A stretch of DNA of 49,904 nucleotides from Schlesneria sp. Its GTDB lineage: Bacteria > Planctomycetota > Planctomycetia > Planctomycetales > Planctomycetaceae. The notes under the pieces were generated by a model. The model had not been told where the DNA came from. It did not search any database and was given only the letters and a program-made list of their open reading frames with translations. Below, in pieces: positions 17,372 to 25,326 of the stretch. Location: NCBI GenBank assembly GCA_028291515.1, contig JAQGHU010000112.1, positions 1-49,904 on the forward strand. The letters run 5' to 3'. A program made the position numbers and the translations under genes. Each line of letters starts with the position of its first letter. Positions within the stretch are counted from its first letter, which is position 1.

Positions 17372-17397
17372 AACATTCTGATAATTGTAAGATCGTC
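17372..17397 (-). promoter_or_regulatory. Conserved upstream element of the TPR gene
   Basis: This is the second copy of the 26-bp element (22/26 identical with 14826-14851). It overlaps an inverted repeat CTTACAA/TTGTAAG (17367-17373 and 17385-17391, spacer 11). It sits between the divergent TPR gene and the PhyH-MFS-ArsI operon, so it could serve either. The remaining sequence of this 450-bp intergenic stretch shows no gene. Confidence 0.5.
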
Positions 17398-17640
17398 TGC
17401 ACCAATATCAGCGAGCATCCCCTTGATGTCAAGAGTTGGCCCCAGATTCCGGCTCTCGTGGGTCTGCACGGTGACAAATGATTGGCATCACAAATCATGC
17501 CAAAAATGGTTCGGCGGCAATCCTTCTCGCAACGCGCCGCCACGCGTCCAATCGCCGTCCCGCGGCATCATGTTCTGGTGTCGCTTCACCGGCTGAGCCC
17601 TTAATGATGTCGATTGACAGTCAAACTCAAAAATGTCACG

Positions 17641-17677
17641 TTGATTGCCTGACGATCGTTTGAACATATGATCGTTG
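17641..17677 (+). promoter_or_regulatory. Candidate promoter/operator of the PhyH-MFS-ArsI-like operon
   Basis: TTGATT (17641-17646) as -35 and CATATG or TATGAT (17665-17672) as -10 are possible. Between them lies CTGACGATCGT (17649-17659), identical to the 11-mer in front of the other PhyH gene, followed by ATGATCGTTG. Confidence 0.4.
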
Positions 17678-17734
17678 AGTATCTGAATGAAACGCGTAAG
17701 CCTCCACACGTAGTCGTCTTCAAGGGAACATGCA

Positions 17735-18544
17735 GTGGAAGTGATCGAAGAACCGAAATCGAAATCGAGCTCGGCTCCCTTTGGACTGTCATCCAAGGAC
17801 TTGGACGACTACCGAACCCACGGCTTTGTCGTGTTGCGCGGCGTTTTTAGTTCGGATGAAATGGACGAATTGCGTCTGGACACCGATCGCCTGCTAACCG
17901 AACGCCAAGACCTGATCAACCCTCGCAATCTGCGATGCCGATACATGCCCCATCACGAAACGGGCGAGTCGCTGTTCGAAGTATTTGATCCGGTCAACGA
18001 CATTTCGCCGTGTTGCCAGCGGTTCTCGCTCGATGATCGCCTCTTGCGAATCATGGAAACGATTTATGGCGAGCCTGCGCATCTCTTCAAAGACAAACTC
18101 ATTTTCAAACCTCCCGGCGCACTGGGTTACCAGCTTCATCAGGACATCCCGCGCTATTGGCCGGGTTTCCCGCGCAGCTTCCTCACGGTGCTCATTCCCA
18201 TCGATCGAACGACGCGCGAAAACGGTTGCACCGAAGTTTATTCCGGCTATCACGCCGACTTCATGTCCAATAGCCCAGAGGTCTACATGCTGCCGGATGA
18301 CATGGTCGCGTTAGACCGTGGAACCTGGCTCGAGTTAGCCCCGGGCGACATTGCCATCTTCCACGGGCTGACACCGCATCGGTCAGGGCCGAACAAGTCG
18401 AGCTCCATGCGCCGAACTCTCTACACCAGTTACAACGCGGTTTCGGATGGCGGTGATCAACGCGCCGCCCACTATGCCGAGTTCCACGAAAAGATGAGGT
18501 CACGGATCGAGACTTTGACGGGTTCGACAGCCTACTTCCAATGA
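17735..18544 (+). CDS. PhyH-family Fe(II)/2-oxoglutarate dioxygenase, paralogue 2
   Basis: A 269-residue paralogue of the protein at 12792-13595. The iron triad is H135 and D137 in QLHQDIPRYW and H215 in LTPHRSGPN; the 2-oxoglutarate Arg lies in MRRTLYTSY. Conserved LFKDKLIFKPPGALGY, PRSFLTVLIPID and GCTEVYSGYH support a PhyH (ectoine-hydroxylase-like) oxygenase. GTG 17735 has AAGGGA about 7 bp upstream. It is the first gene of a three-gene operon: an MFS transporter follows after 67 bp (or 16 bp if an earlier start is used), and then an ArsI-like protein. The context suggests oxidation of a small molecule that is also transported and whose carbon-heteroatom bond may be cleaved; this is inference. 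Confidence 0.88.
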   Translation: MEVIEEPKSKSSSAPFGLSSKDLDDYRTHGFVVLRGVFSSDEMDELRLDTDRLLTERQDLINPRNLRCRYMPHHETGESLFEVFDPVNDISPCCQRFSLDDRLLRIMETIYGEPAHLFKDKLIFKPPGALGYQLHQDIPRYWPGFPRSFLTVLIPIDRTTRENGCTEVYSGYHADFMSNSPEVYMLPDDMVALDRGTWLELAPGDIAIFHGLTPHRSGPNKSSSMRRTLYTSYNAVSDGGDQRAAHYAEFHEKMRSRIETLTGSTAYFQ

Positions 18545-18611
18545 GTACTCCCGCGAGCAAATGTTGCCGGAATCTCAACAAATACCGTTTTCATTCAAAG
18601 GTCGACGCGTG

Positions 18612-19943
18612 ATGGATAGTCAGCCCGATGTGGGGGGAAAAAGTTGGGGCCAGATGTTGCTGGGAGAACTCGCCTCGGCGTGGAAATCGATTCGCACAAA
18701 TCCCTTTGGATGGATCGTGGTTGTCATCGCCGCGTTTGCCATGGTGGCGACACTACCTGGACGCACGCACGGGCTCGGGATGATCACCGAGCGTTTGTTG
18801 GTCGATCCCGCGTTCGGCCTGACTCCTGTTTCCTACGCAGACATGAATTGCTGGGCGACGCTTCTGGGTGGTTTGTTCTGTCTTCCTTGTGGCTATTTGA
18901 TTGACCGATTTGGTTTGAAGAGTGCGTTGACGGTCACCGTCGTGGCGTTAGGCCTGGTCGTCGTGGGGATGACGCGGATCAGTGGCTGGTGGCCGTTCTT
19001 TATCGCTCTAGTATTGACGCGAGGGTTTGGGCAAAGCGCGCTCTCGGTCATTAGCATCACGATGGTCGGTAAGTGGTTTAAGGGGCCAATCACTCTGCCG
19101 ATGGCGGTGTACACGTTGCTGCTTTCGATGGGGTTTGCCTATGCCTTCCAGTTCGCAAAGCCGTATGCAGAGGCTGACTGGAGAGAGCTCTGGGGCCGCT
19201 TGGGGTGGCTGCTGCTGCTGGTGATGACTCCGCTGGCGCTTCTGCTACCTCGCGAGAAGCTGAAGTCTCGGGCTGAAGTAAGTGAGAGCCTTATCAAAAC
19301 CGAAGTGGGGTTCACGCTTTTTCAAGCCATGTGCACGCCAACTTTCTGGGTCTTTGGCTTGTCGATTTCGGTCATCGCCCTCATCGGTGCAGGAAACTCG
19401 CTATTCAATCAATCGATCTTGAAGCAACAAGGTTTTTCCACTGCTGTCTACTACAACCTCGGAACGCTGACGGGCATGGTGGCCTTACTGTTCAAGTTGC
19501 CAGTCGGCTGGTTGGGGCAACGATGTCCGCTGAACTATCTCAATGCTGTGGGCCTGTTTATCCTCTCTTCAGGCCTGTTCTGGTTCCCATTTGTTCGGAC
19601 AGAGACAACGATCACACTCTACGGCATCATGATGGGAATCAGCGGATCGATCACGACGATCTTGTTTTTCAGCATTTGGGGACAGGCTTATGGAAGGGCT
19701 CATCTGGGTCAGATTCAATCTGTCGCTCAGATGATGACGGTCCTCGCATCGGCCTTGGGCCCCCTGGTCTTCGCCGAATGTTTTGAACGTTTCGGATCAT
19801 ACGTGCCCGCATTTCAAATCCTGGCCGGGATCGTCGCACTGCTGGCCGTCTGGTCGCTGCTGGTACGAGTCCCCTCGCCCGAAGATGCCGCTCAATTTGT
19901 TGACAACCCCCGCGGACTAACCGCTGCTCAGGAGTCTTGCTGA
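18612..19943 (+). CDS. MFS transporter, 12 transmembrane segments
   Basis: About 443 residues with twelve hydrophobic segments and the cytoplasmic loop motif after TM2 (GYLIDRFGLKSALT), a relative of the MFS motif G-x3-D-R-x-G-R. A second, weaker copy lies between TM8 and TM9 (GWLGQRCPLNYLN). The long central loop (LPREKLKSRAEVSESLIKTE) divides two six-helix halves. Overall it resembles the oxalate/formate antiporter and monocarboxylate-type MFS groups, but the substrate cannot be read. ATG 18612 has AAAGG upstream; an in-frame ATG at 18561 would add 17 residues. Its stop TGA overlaps the ATG of the downstream ArsI-like gene by one base, so the two are translationally coupled. Export or uptake of the compound handled by the operon is the likely job. 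Confidence 0.87.
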   Translation: MDSQPDVGGKSWGQMLLGELASAWKSIRTNPFGWIVVVIAAFAMVATLPGRTHGLGMITERLLVDPAFGLTPVSYADMNCWATLLGGLFCLPCGYLIDRFGLKSALTVTVVALGLVVVGMTRISGWWPFFIALVLTRGFGQSALSVISITMVGKWFKGPITLPMAVYTLLLSMGFAYAFQFAKPYAEADWRELWGRLGWLLLLVMTPLALLLPREKLKSRAEVSESLIKTEVGFTLFQAMCTPTFWVFGLSISVIALIGAGNSLFNQSILKQQGFSTAVYYNLGTLTGMVALLFKLPVGWLGQRCPLNYLNAVGLFILSSGLFWFPFVRTETTITLYGIMMGISGSITTILFFSIWGQAYGRAHLGQIQSVAQMMTVLASALGPLVFAECFERFGSYVPAFQILAGIVALLAVWSLLVRVPSPEDAAQFVDNPRGLTAAQESC

Positions 19944-21037
19944 TGCTTACTCAAATCAAGATCAACGACAACAAGGCCGAGACGGCTGCGCCGACCCCCG
20001 TTAGATTTCATCTGTCGCTGAACGTTTCCGATCTTCCCCAGGCGGTTGCTTTCTTCGAACGAGTCTTGGGGATGCCCCCCGCGAAGCAGCGGACCGACTA
20101 CGCCAAGTTCGAATTGGATTCGCCGCCGCTGGTGTTCTCATTGGAGCAGCGAGCTCCCAGCGTGCATGGTTCGCTGAATCATGTCGGCTTCCGATTTGCT
20201 GACGCGGCAACGTTGGTCGATGTCCAGCGAAGGCTGGAACAAGTCGGCATCCAAACCCAGCGCGAAGACGGTGTCGAATGCTGCTATGCGCGACAGACAA
20301 AATTCTGGGTCAATGACCTCGATCATCGGCTGTGGGAGTTCTATGTTCTCGAAGGAGACCTCGAACATCGAGGTGCCGGTCAGAGTCTCGACAACATGAT
20401 CGGAGCCGATGCCGCCGCGAACATGATGTCCGCGCACGAACCCGTCATCTATGAACACTTCATGGGCATGCCCTTCGCGCCGCCAGCGGAACTATGCGAC
20501 GAAATTCGCATGCGCGGCACCTTTAACATGCCAGTCAGCGATGAAGAACTGAAAGAGCGGCTGATGGCTGCACGCCAACATTTGAAACCGGGCGGAAAAA
20601 TTCACCTGCATCAACTGACATCCGACACACCGATTTCAGACGAAACCCTTTCGTTGCCTGGACGAGCGTCAGTCGTCAAGCATGTGCCGGTCCGTTCGGC
20701 CCTGCTTCAAGCCGTTCACGATGCGGGTTTCGAGCAAGTCGCCCTTACGAAATTCGGTAGTAGTCCCTGCTTCACACTTGGTGACGCGGAACTGCGCGAG
20801 ACCATGATCGAAGCCCGAACCCGCGCCAGTGATTGCTGCGAGGGTTGGATGGATATCGTCTACAAAGGACCGTTCGTCTCAATCCAGGACGACGAAGGTC
20901 ACGTCTTCCCACGGGGCGAACGAGTTTCAATCTGCAACGCCACGTGGAAGGCGATGGAAACCGCCGGGGTCGCGAGTCAGTTCACCAGAATTGCCAAACC
21001 GACCGGAGTCGCCATCAGTTGCGGAACACCAGGCTAA
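19943..21037 (+). CDS. ArsI/CadI-type VOC dioxygenase domain fused to ArsM-like C-terminal domain
   Basis: A 364-residue protein from ATG 19943 (AGGAG about 8 bp upstream). Residues 20-140 are a vicinal-oxygen-chelate domain close to ArsI, the Fe(II) C-As lyase. It has H23 in RFHLSLNVSDL, DYAKF, H80 in LNHVGF, the adjacent cysteines C113-C114 in ECCYA that bind As(III) in ArsI, and E132 in LWEFYV. The spacing between the two His and between Cys and Glu equals that of the characterised Thermomonospora enzyme as I remember it. Residues about 165-364 lack a SAM motif I. They contain LKPGGKIHLHQL, a Cys pair (DCCEGW) and an end VYKGPF, DDEGHVFPRGERVSIC that resembles the C-terminal domain of bacterial ArsM methyltransferases. 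Last gene of the PhyH-MFS operon. Confidence 0.82.
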   Translation: MLTQIKINDNKAETAAPTPVRFHLSLNVSDLPQAVAFFERVLGMPPAKQRTDYAKFELDSPPLVFSLEQRAPSVHGSLNHVGFRFADAATLVDVQRRLEQVGIQTQREDGVECCYARQTKFWVNDLDHRLWEFYVLEGDLEHRGAGQSLDNMIGADAAANMMSAHEPVIYEHFMGMPFAPPAELCDEIRMRGTFNMPVSDEELKERLMAARQHLKPGGKIHLHQLTSDTPISDETLSLPGRASVVKHVPVRSALLQAVHDAGFEQVALTKFGSSPCFTLGDAELRETMIEARTRASDCCEGWMDIVYKGPFVSIQDDEGHVFPRGERVSICNATWKAMETAGVASQFTRIAKPTGVAISCGTPG

Positions 21038-21072
21038 CCAACTCAGCGGGTCGGAATGCTCAAAGAACGGAG

Positions 21073-21097
21073 AAAACCCCTCACAATGAGGGGTTTT
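21073..21097. terminator. Bidirectional terminator (operon end / tRNA-Met end)
   Basis: AAAACCCCTCA, loop CAA, TGAGGGGTTTT: a perfect 11-bp stem with A- and T-runs in the arms, 36 bp after the ArsI-like stop and 7 bp beyond the 3' end of the minus-strand tRNA. Confidence 0.9.
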
Positions 21098-21103
21098 CGT
21101 AAG

Positions 21104-21177
21104 TAGCAAGGGCGGGACTCGAACCCGCGACCCCAGGCTTATGAAGCCTGTGCTCTAACCGACTGAGCTACCTTGCC
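21104..21177 (-). tRNA. tRNA-Met (anticodon CAU)
   Basis: A complete cloverleaf on the minus strand: acceptor GGCAAGG/CCTTGCT (first pair G-U), D arm with AGCTCAGTCGGTTAGAGC, anticodon stem CAGGC/GCCTG around loop TTCATAA, and T arm GCGGGTTCGAGTCCCGC. CCA is not encoded. The G-U first pair and TAGCTCAG D arm fit elongator tRNA-Met rather than the initiator. tRNA-Ile(CAU) with lysidine cannot be fully excluded. Confidence 0.92.
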
Positions 21178-21299
21178 ACACCCACCCCACCAGTGACGAC
21201 GGGGGCGTATTTCGACCTAAATGCGTCGAGCAGGGAGTTTAGCGTTTTCCGGCAATTGGACAAGCCAACGGCGGCGATTCCTGAGGTGACGGTCTAATT

Positions 21300-22142
21300 T
21301 CAACCCGCCATCATCCGTTTCATAAACGCCAGGGCATGTTGAGCCAGATATTCTTCATTCGGATACATCCGTCGCCAGATCTTTGTGGCCGCGGCCAGCG
21401 CCGGCAACGCCAATCCGAACGCTTCAACGGTCAGCCACCCGTCGTACTTCAGCGTCTTGAGCATCTGGAACGTGGTTTCCCAATCGACGTGGCCTTCGCC
21501 GGGGGTGGATCGATCGTTTTCCGAGATATGGACGTGCACCACCTGATCCCAGCACGACTGCATCGCCGCGGCCAAGTTTTTCTCTTCGATGTTGGCGTGG
21601 AACGTGTCGTACATCATCTTGAGGTTGGGGTGATTCGCTTCGCGACAAAACTTCGCGTCGTCAGCGGCGCTGGTCAGGAAATAGCATTCAAAGCGATTCA
21701 GATACTCAACCACCAGTGTGACATCGTTGGCCTGCGCATGATCAGCCGCCTTCGTCAGCGTCTCCAGGCCCCACTTCCATTCGCTTTCGGTCGGACCGGA
21801 ACCGCTGAATGTTCCCAGGGCGGAGTGAATCGGGCCGCATAAATGCGTCACGCCGCTAGCGGCGCACATGTCGATCACCTTCTTCAAGCGAGCCAATGCC
21901 GCCTTCCGGATACTCGCTTTGGGCGAAATTGGGTTCTCGGCATCGCTGCAGACTGTCACAGCTGTCCGGCCCAATCCGATGGAATCAAGTTTCTTCCCCA
22001 GTTTGGTGAACTTGGACTTCTCCAATTCGAAGACCGGCAATTCCACCCCGTCATAGCCCCAGGACTTGATCTGCTCCAACAGGGGGTAATGCTCTTCGGT
22101 GACATCGGATGTCCAGAGGAGCATGTTCAGGCCGAACTTCAT
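21300..22142 (-). CDS. Sugar phosphate isomerase/epimerase (xylose-isomerase-like TIM barrel)
   Basis: A 280-residue TIM barrel of the AP endonuclease 2 / D-tagatose 3-epimerase superfamily. Metal ligands are seen in order: Glu in LVVEYLNRFECYF, Asp in MMYDTFHANIEE, His in VHVHISENDRSTPGEGHVDW and Glu in WLTVEAFG. The pattern NRFE-Y-L-T and PGEGH-DW is typical of D-psicose/tagatose 3-epimerase-like enzymes. GAGGA lies 7 bp before ATG 22142. Substrate unknown; planctomycetes have many paralogues, often for carbohydrate catabolism. It precedes the conserved hypothetical gene in the opposite order of transcription (that gene ends 64 bp upstream on the same strand), so the two may be co-transcribed. 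Confidence 0.88.
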   Translation of the reverse strand: MKFGLNMLLWTSDVTEEHYPLLEQIKSWGYDGVELPVFELEKSKFTKLGKKLDSIGLGRTAVTVCSDAENPISPKASIRKAALARLKKVIDMCAASGVTHLCGPIHSALGTFSGSGPTESEWKWGLETLTKAADHAQANDVTLVVEYLNRFECYFLTSAADDAKFCREANHPNLKMMYDTFHANIEEKNLAAAMQSCWDQVVHVHISENDRSTPGEGHVDWETTFQMLKTLKYDGWLTVEAFGLALPALAAATKIWRRMYPNEEYLAQHALAFMKRMMAG

Positions 22143-22206
22143 TGGTGATTCCTCAAGGTGGTGTGCGCTGGTGGTGCCGGATCAGTCAATTGGAAGTCGT
22201 CATTCG

Positions 22207-22878
22207 TCAGCCGGACGCGATGGCCGAGAAGTGTTCGGCGGGTAGCAGATCACCGGCCCGCTTTCGCACGATGTCTCGAGCCGTCGACAGCAGGGCCCGA
22301 GCTTCGATCGGAAGCGGCGACAGTTTGACCCGCTGCAGAACCTGATTCAAGCGAAGCAGCAGGCGTTCATCGTCAGAATAGTCGCGTAGAAACTGCTTTT
22401 GCCGGAAAAGTCCGATAAACCAGGCCAATTTGTCAGTCGGTTCCCTCGCCATGCGGTTGACGGCTACCTGGATTTCGGCTGGGTCAATCTCAGCCAGCAG
22501 GTCGTAATACCGGTTGATCTTTTCAGGATGCTGCTCGATCAGGATCGAATCCAGCAGCAGTTCCATGCCCACGTGGCCGAGGAATCCGCAGTGGTATTTG
22601 TCGTCTGCTCCCAGTGCATTGCGGAATAGCAGCGTCAGCTCATTGGTCACTTCTGCAAATCCACGAGTGGCATGAAACCAGCCGTCGTCATGCAGGTGCC
22701 GAGCCGCTCCGGCGGCGACTTCTGCCTGGATGGGATCACTCGAATCGAACCACGGTTCCAGTTGACGGGGCCGCAATCGGATGCGGCGATCGGCGACAGA
22801 CAACCAATCAGGAACAGCAGTTCCCGCGGCAAAATAAGGGCGATCGAGATAATGGATCGCATGCGTAAAGTAATTCAT
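22207..22878 (-). CDS. Conserved hypothetical protein, AcpH-like layout
   Basis: A 223-residue, mostly helical soluble protein starting MNYFTHAIHYLDRPYFAAGT. Histidines and acidic residues recur (ARHLHDDGWFHATRGF, CGFLGHVGMELLLDSILIEQ). The order, an N-terminal MNYxxH, then an H-x(n)-DxxFH motif and a later helix with H and D, recalls ACP phosphodiesterase (AcpH) and HD-like hydrolases, but no defining motif is complete. It is the upstream gene of a possible two-gene unit with the sugar isomerase. Function not assigned. Confidence 0.6.
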   Translation of the reverse strand: MNYFTHAIHYLDRPYFAAGTAVPDWLSVADRRIRLRPRQLEPWFDSSDPIQAEVAAGAARHLHDDGWFHATRGFAEVTNELTLLFRNALGADDKYHCGFLGHVGMELLLDSILIEQHPEKINRYYDLLAEIDPAEIQVAVNRMAREPTDKLAWFIGLFRQKQFLRDYSDDERLLLRLNQVLQRVKLSPLPIEARALLSTARDIVRKRAGDLLPAEHFSAIASG

Positions 22879-23057
22879 ACGAGGATTATCGAGGGTTTTC
22901 GCGCGGGATCAATCGCGACGACGCGTTCCTGCCGTGTCGAGTTGCCGAAGTTCACCTGAATTTCAGAGTCCGTGCGAGGTGAACCGAACTTGTTTTGTTG
23001 CTAAAGTGCGGTCACTCGGAGCGGATTCGGGCAGAAGATTGATCAGGAGAAAAGGTG

Positions 23058-24311
23058 ATGATGAACCGACGACTGTCGCTGATTGTTTGTGTCCTGGTGG
23101 TTGCGGTAAGCAGTGCTTTTGCAGGCGACTGGCCGCAATGGCGCGGTCCCGATCATAATGACGTCTCGCAAGAGACGGGTTTGCTCAAGACGTGGCCGGC
23201 GGACGGTCCCAAACGAGTCTGGCTCAATGAGAATGTGGGCTTGGGCTATTCCGGCTTTTCGATCGTCGATGGCAAGCTCTTCACCATGGGGGCGATAAAT
23301 GATGACGACCAAGATAGCGAATACCTGATCTGTCTGGACGCGAACACCGGCGAACAGAAATGGAGGACGAAAGTCGGACCGACTCTGGGCAACGGGTGGG
23401 GCAATGGACCTCGTGGAACTCCCACTGTTGATGGCGCATGTGTGTATGCCATGGGAGGGACCGGCGATGTGATCTGCGCTCAGACAGAGGATGGCAAACA
23501 ACTGTGGACGGCGTCCATGGGGGATCTCGGCGGAAAGGCTCCTCAGTGGGGCTATTGCGAATCGGTGCTGGTTGATGGTCCTCGAGTCGTCTGCACACCC
23601 GGTGGCAGCCAGGGGGCAATCGTCGCCTTCAATAAAGACGATGGCAAAGTGCTGTGGCGTTCGACAGATCTCACGGCGGGGGCTCAATACGCGTCGATCA
23701 TTCCCGCGAAGATCAACGGGCAAGCCCAGTACATCCAGCTCTTCACAGAGATTCTCGCTGCGGTGTCACCTGAGGATGGCAAGGTTCTGTGGACGGCGGA
23801 CTGGCCAGGGAAGACTGCCGTCATTCCAACCCCCATTGTCAAAGACAACAACATCTTCGTGACATCAGGTTATGGTGTCGGTTGCTCCTTGATCGAAATC
23901 GACAAAGACAACAAGTCGCACGAGGTGTACTTCAATAAGAACATGAAGAACCATCACGGCGGAGTGCTGTTGCTGGGTGACTTTGTCTATGGCCACTCAG
24001 ACGGAGTGGGGTGGATGTGCCTGAACTTCAAGACGGGCGAAGTGAAATGGAATGAACGCGGCGCACTCGGCAAGGGCTGCGTCACCTGTGCGGACGGCAT
24101 GCTGTATTGCATCGACGAAGGGACCGGCGAAGTCGCACTGGTCGAAGCTTCGCCCAACGGCTGGAACGAGCACAGCCGCTTCAAAATGGCGCCGCAGACG
24201 TCACGCCGCAATCCGCGCGGCCGCATTTGGACTCACCCTGTTGTCAGCAACGGTAAGCTGTATCTGCGCGATCAGGATCTGCTGTACTGCTACGATGTGA
24301 AGGCAGAGTAG
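23058..24311 (+). CDS. Secreted PQQ-type beta-propeller protein
   Basis: About 417 residues. A signal peptide (MMNRRLSLIVCVLVVAVSSAFA) is followed by GDWPQWRGPDHND, the hallmark opening of planctomycete PQQ-like propeller proteins. Blades follow, with the tryptophan-docking type repeats ICLDANTGEQKWRTKVG, VICAQTEDGKQLWTASMG, VAFNKDDGKVLWRSTD, AVSPEDGKVLWTADWPG and LNFKTGEVKWNERG. There are no residues for PQQ or calcium chemistry that I can point to, so it is likely a binding propeller rather than a dehydrogenase. AGGAG stands 8 bp before ATG 23058; GTG 23055 and ATG 23061 are equivalent alternatives. Monocistronic, ended by a strong hairpin. Confidence 0.9.
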   Translation: MMNRRLSLIVCVLVVAVSSAFAGDWPQWRGPDHNDVSQETGLLKTWPADGPKRVWLNENVGLGYSGFSIVDGKLFTMGAINDDDQDSEYLICLDANTGEQKWRTKVGPTLGNGWGNGPRGTPTVDGACVYAMGGTGDVICAQTEDGKQLWTASMGDLGGKAPQWGYCESVLVDGPRVVCTPGGSQGAIVAFNKDDGKVLWRSTDLTAGAQYASIIPAKINGQAQYIQLFTEILAAVSPEDGKVLWTADWPGKTAVIPTPIVKDNNIFVTSGYGVGCSLIEIDKDNKSHEVYFNKNMKNHHGGVLLLGDFVYGHSDGVGWMCLNFKTGEVKWNERGALGKGCVTCADGMLYCIDEGTGEVALVEASPNGWNEHSRFKMAPQTSRRNPRGRIWTHPVVSNGKLYLRDQDLLYCYDVKAE

Positions 24312-24331
24312 CGCCGCCTTCCAACGTTGTG

Positions 24332-24362
24332 GCACTGCTTGGCCGCTTCGGACAAGCAGTGC
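24332..24362 (+). terminator. Hairpin after the PQQ-propeller gene
   Basis: A perfect 10-bp stem GCACTGCTTG/CAAGCAGTGC with an inner CCG-CTT-CGG mini-stem, 20 bp after the stop codon. There is no T-run, so termination may be Rho-assisted, or the hairpin may stabilise the mRNA end. Confidence 0.6.
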
Positions 24363-24519
24363 GCTCTAGTCACCGGACCGAGCCACATCCACGACTCTGC
24401 GTGCTGGTTCCACTAACGCTCGATCCATCATCGACCCTGTCCCGTCGGGTATTGATTTCACAAACCGTATTTGGAAATTAACCCGTCAGGACAAGTCGAA
24501 GACGGTAAGTTCGTCGACC

Positions 24520-24924
24520 CTACACCAAGTCGAATGGAACGACCCCGGCATAGCTGCGGCGAGATTCAACGGGCTCATGGTCATGATCGGGCTGACGGTT
24601 GGAATTCTTCTGCATCGAGTTCATGTCTCGCTCGTTTTCTCGGGGTGATGACCCTTCGGTCATCATGGCACGCTTACCCCATGGCCGCGTCACGCCCAGC
24701 TTCTTCCGCAATGTCATTCGGCTGATCCCCAGAATGCGGCTCGCGTGGACGTAGTTCCCCTTGCAGTGCTCCACCACCATGCGGACGACTTCTCGTTCCA
24801 CAGGCTCGATCACGATTCGGAAGATGTCCTGATTTCCCTCAGCAAGCAGTTCCGACACTCGCTCTTCGATGCTTGATTCCTGATGGTCAATGTTGGCCAA
24901 GTCTGGCGTCGTAAAATCAGACAT
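24520..24924 (-). CDS. Fis-type helix-turn-helix protein
   Basis: About 134 residues from ATG 24924 (GGAG upstream). The central part reads as a Fis domain: IFRIVIEPVEREVVRMVVEH followed by the helix-turn-helix KGNYVHASRILGISRMTLRK, which matches the C-terminal DNA-binding domain of NtrC/Fis proteins. There is no receiver or AAA+ domain, so it is a stand-alone DNA-binding protein. The C-terminal 45 residues are polar and unlike Fis. An earlier in-frame start at 24972 lacks a ribosome site. Possible roles are nucleoid-associated or promoter-specific; targets unknown. Confidence 0.8.
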   Translation of the reverse strand: MSDFTTPDLANIDHQESSIEERVSELLAEGNQDIFRIVIEPVEREVVRMVVEHCKGNYVHASRILGISRMTLRKKLGVTRPWGKRAMMTEGSSPRENERDMNSMQKNSNRQPDHDHEPVESRRSYAGVVPFDLV

Positions 24925-25326
24925 TCCATTGCTCCAAAACTGAAGTTCGCTAGCATCCCCAACCCCGGCCAAGAAAACGCCATGCCAACCGTGTTAGCTC
25001 CCATAAATACCCGATCTCGGTCAATCCGTGGTCACTTGGCGATCAAAACGGCCCTTTGACACGGCTTGAATTGGTCGCTGAAGGGTCCAAGTGGTCTATT
25101 GTCGCACAGTCGATTCCGGCGCGATCGATATGCACGGGACATGGTCTTGATCGGAAAAGCGTCGTCTACGCAGGAGACGGCGAGTTGGCGTCGAGTTACT
25201 ATTCTGGACCGACCGCGACTTCCACTGAAGGGAATGGACGACCAATTGGTAAATGATTGATCTTCGGCAGTGTTGGACCAACCACGATCGACACCCGCAT
25301 TGAGAAGACGGATACCAGAGACCGGC
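24925..25326. other. Intergenic region, no gene seen
   Basis: About 400 bp between the divergent Fis-type and DUF2127 genes. Short overlapping frames exist on both strands but none has a ribosome site or a recognisable product. The promoters of both neighbours should be here; I could not place them. Confidence 0.4.

Noticed and set aside
24332-24362. Sigma-54 promoter reading of TGGCACTGCTTGG
   Set aside because: GG and the following TTG are at the wrong spacing for -24/-12; the sequence is the arm of a hairpin after a stop codon.
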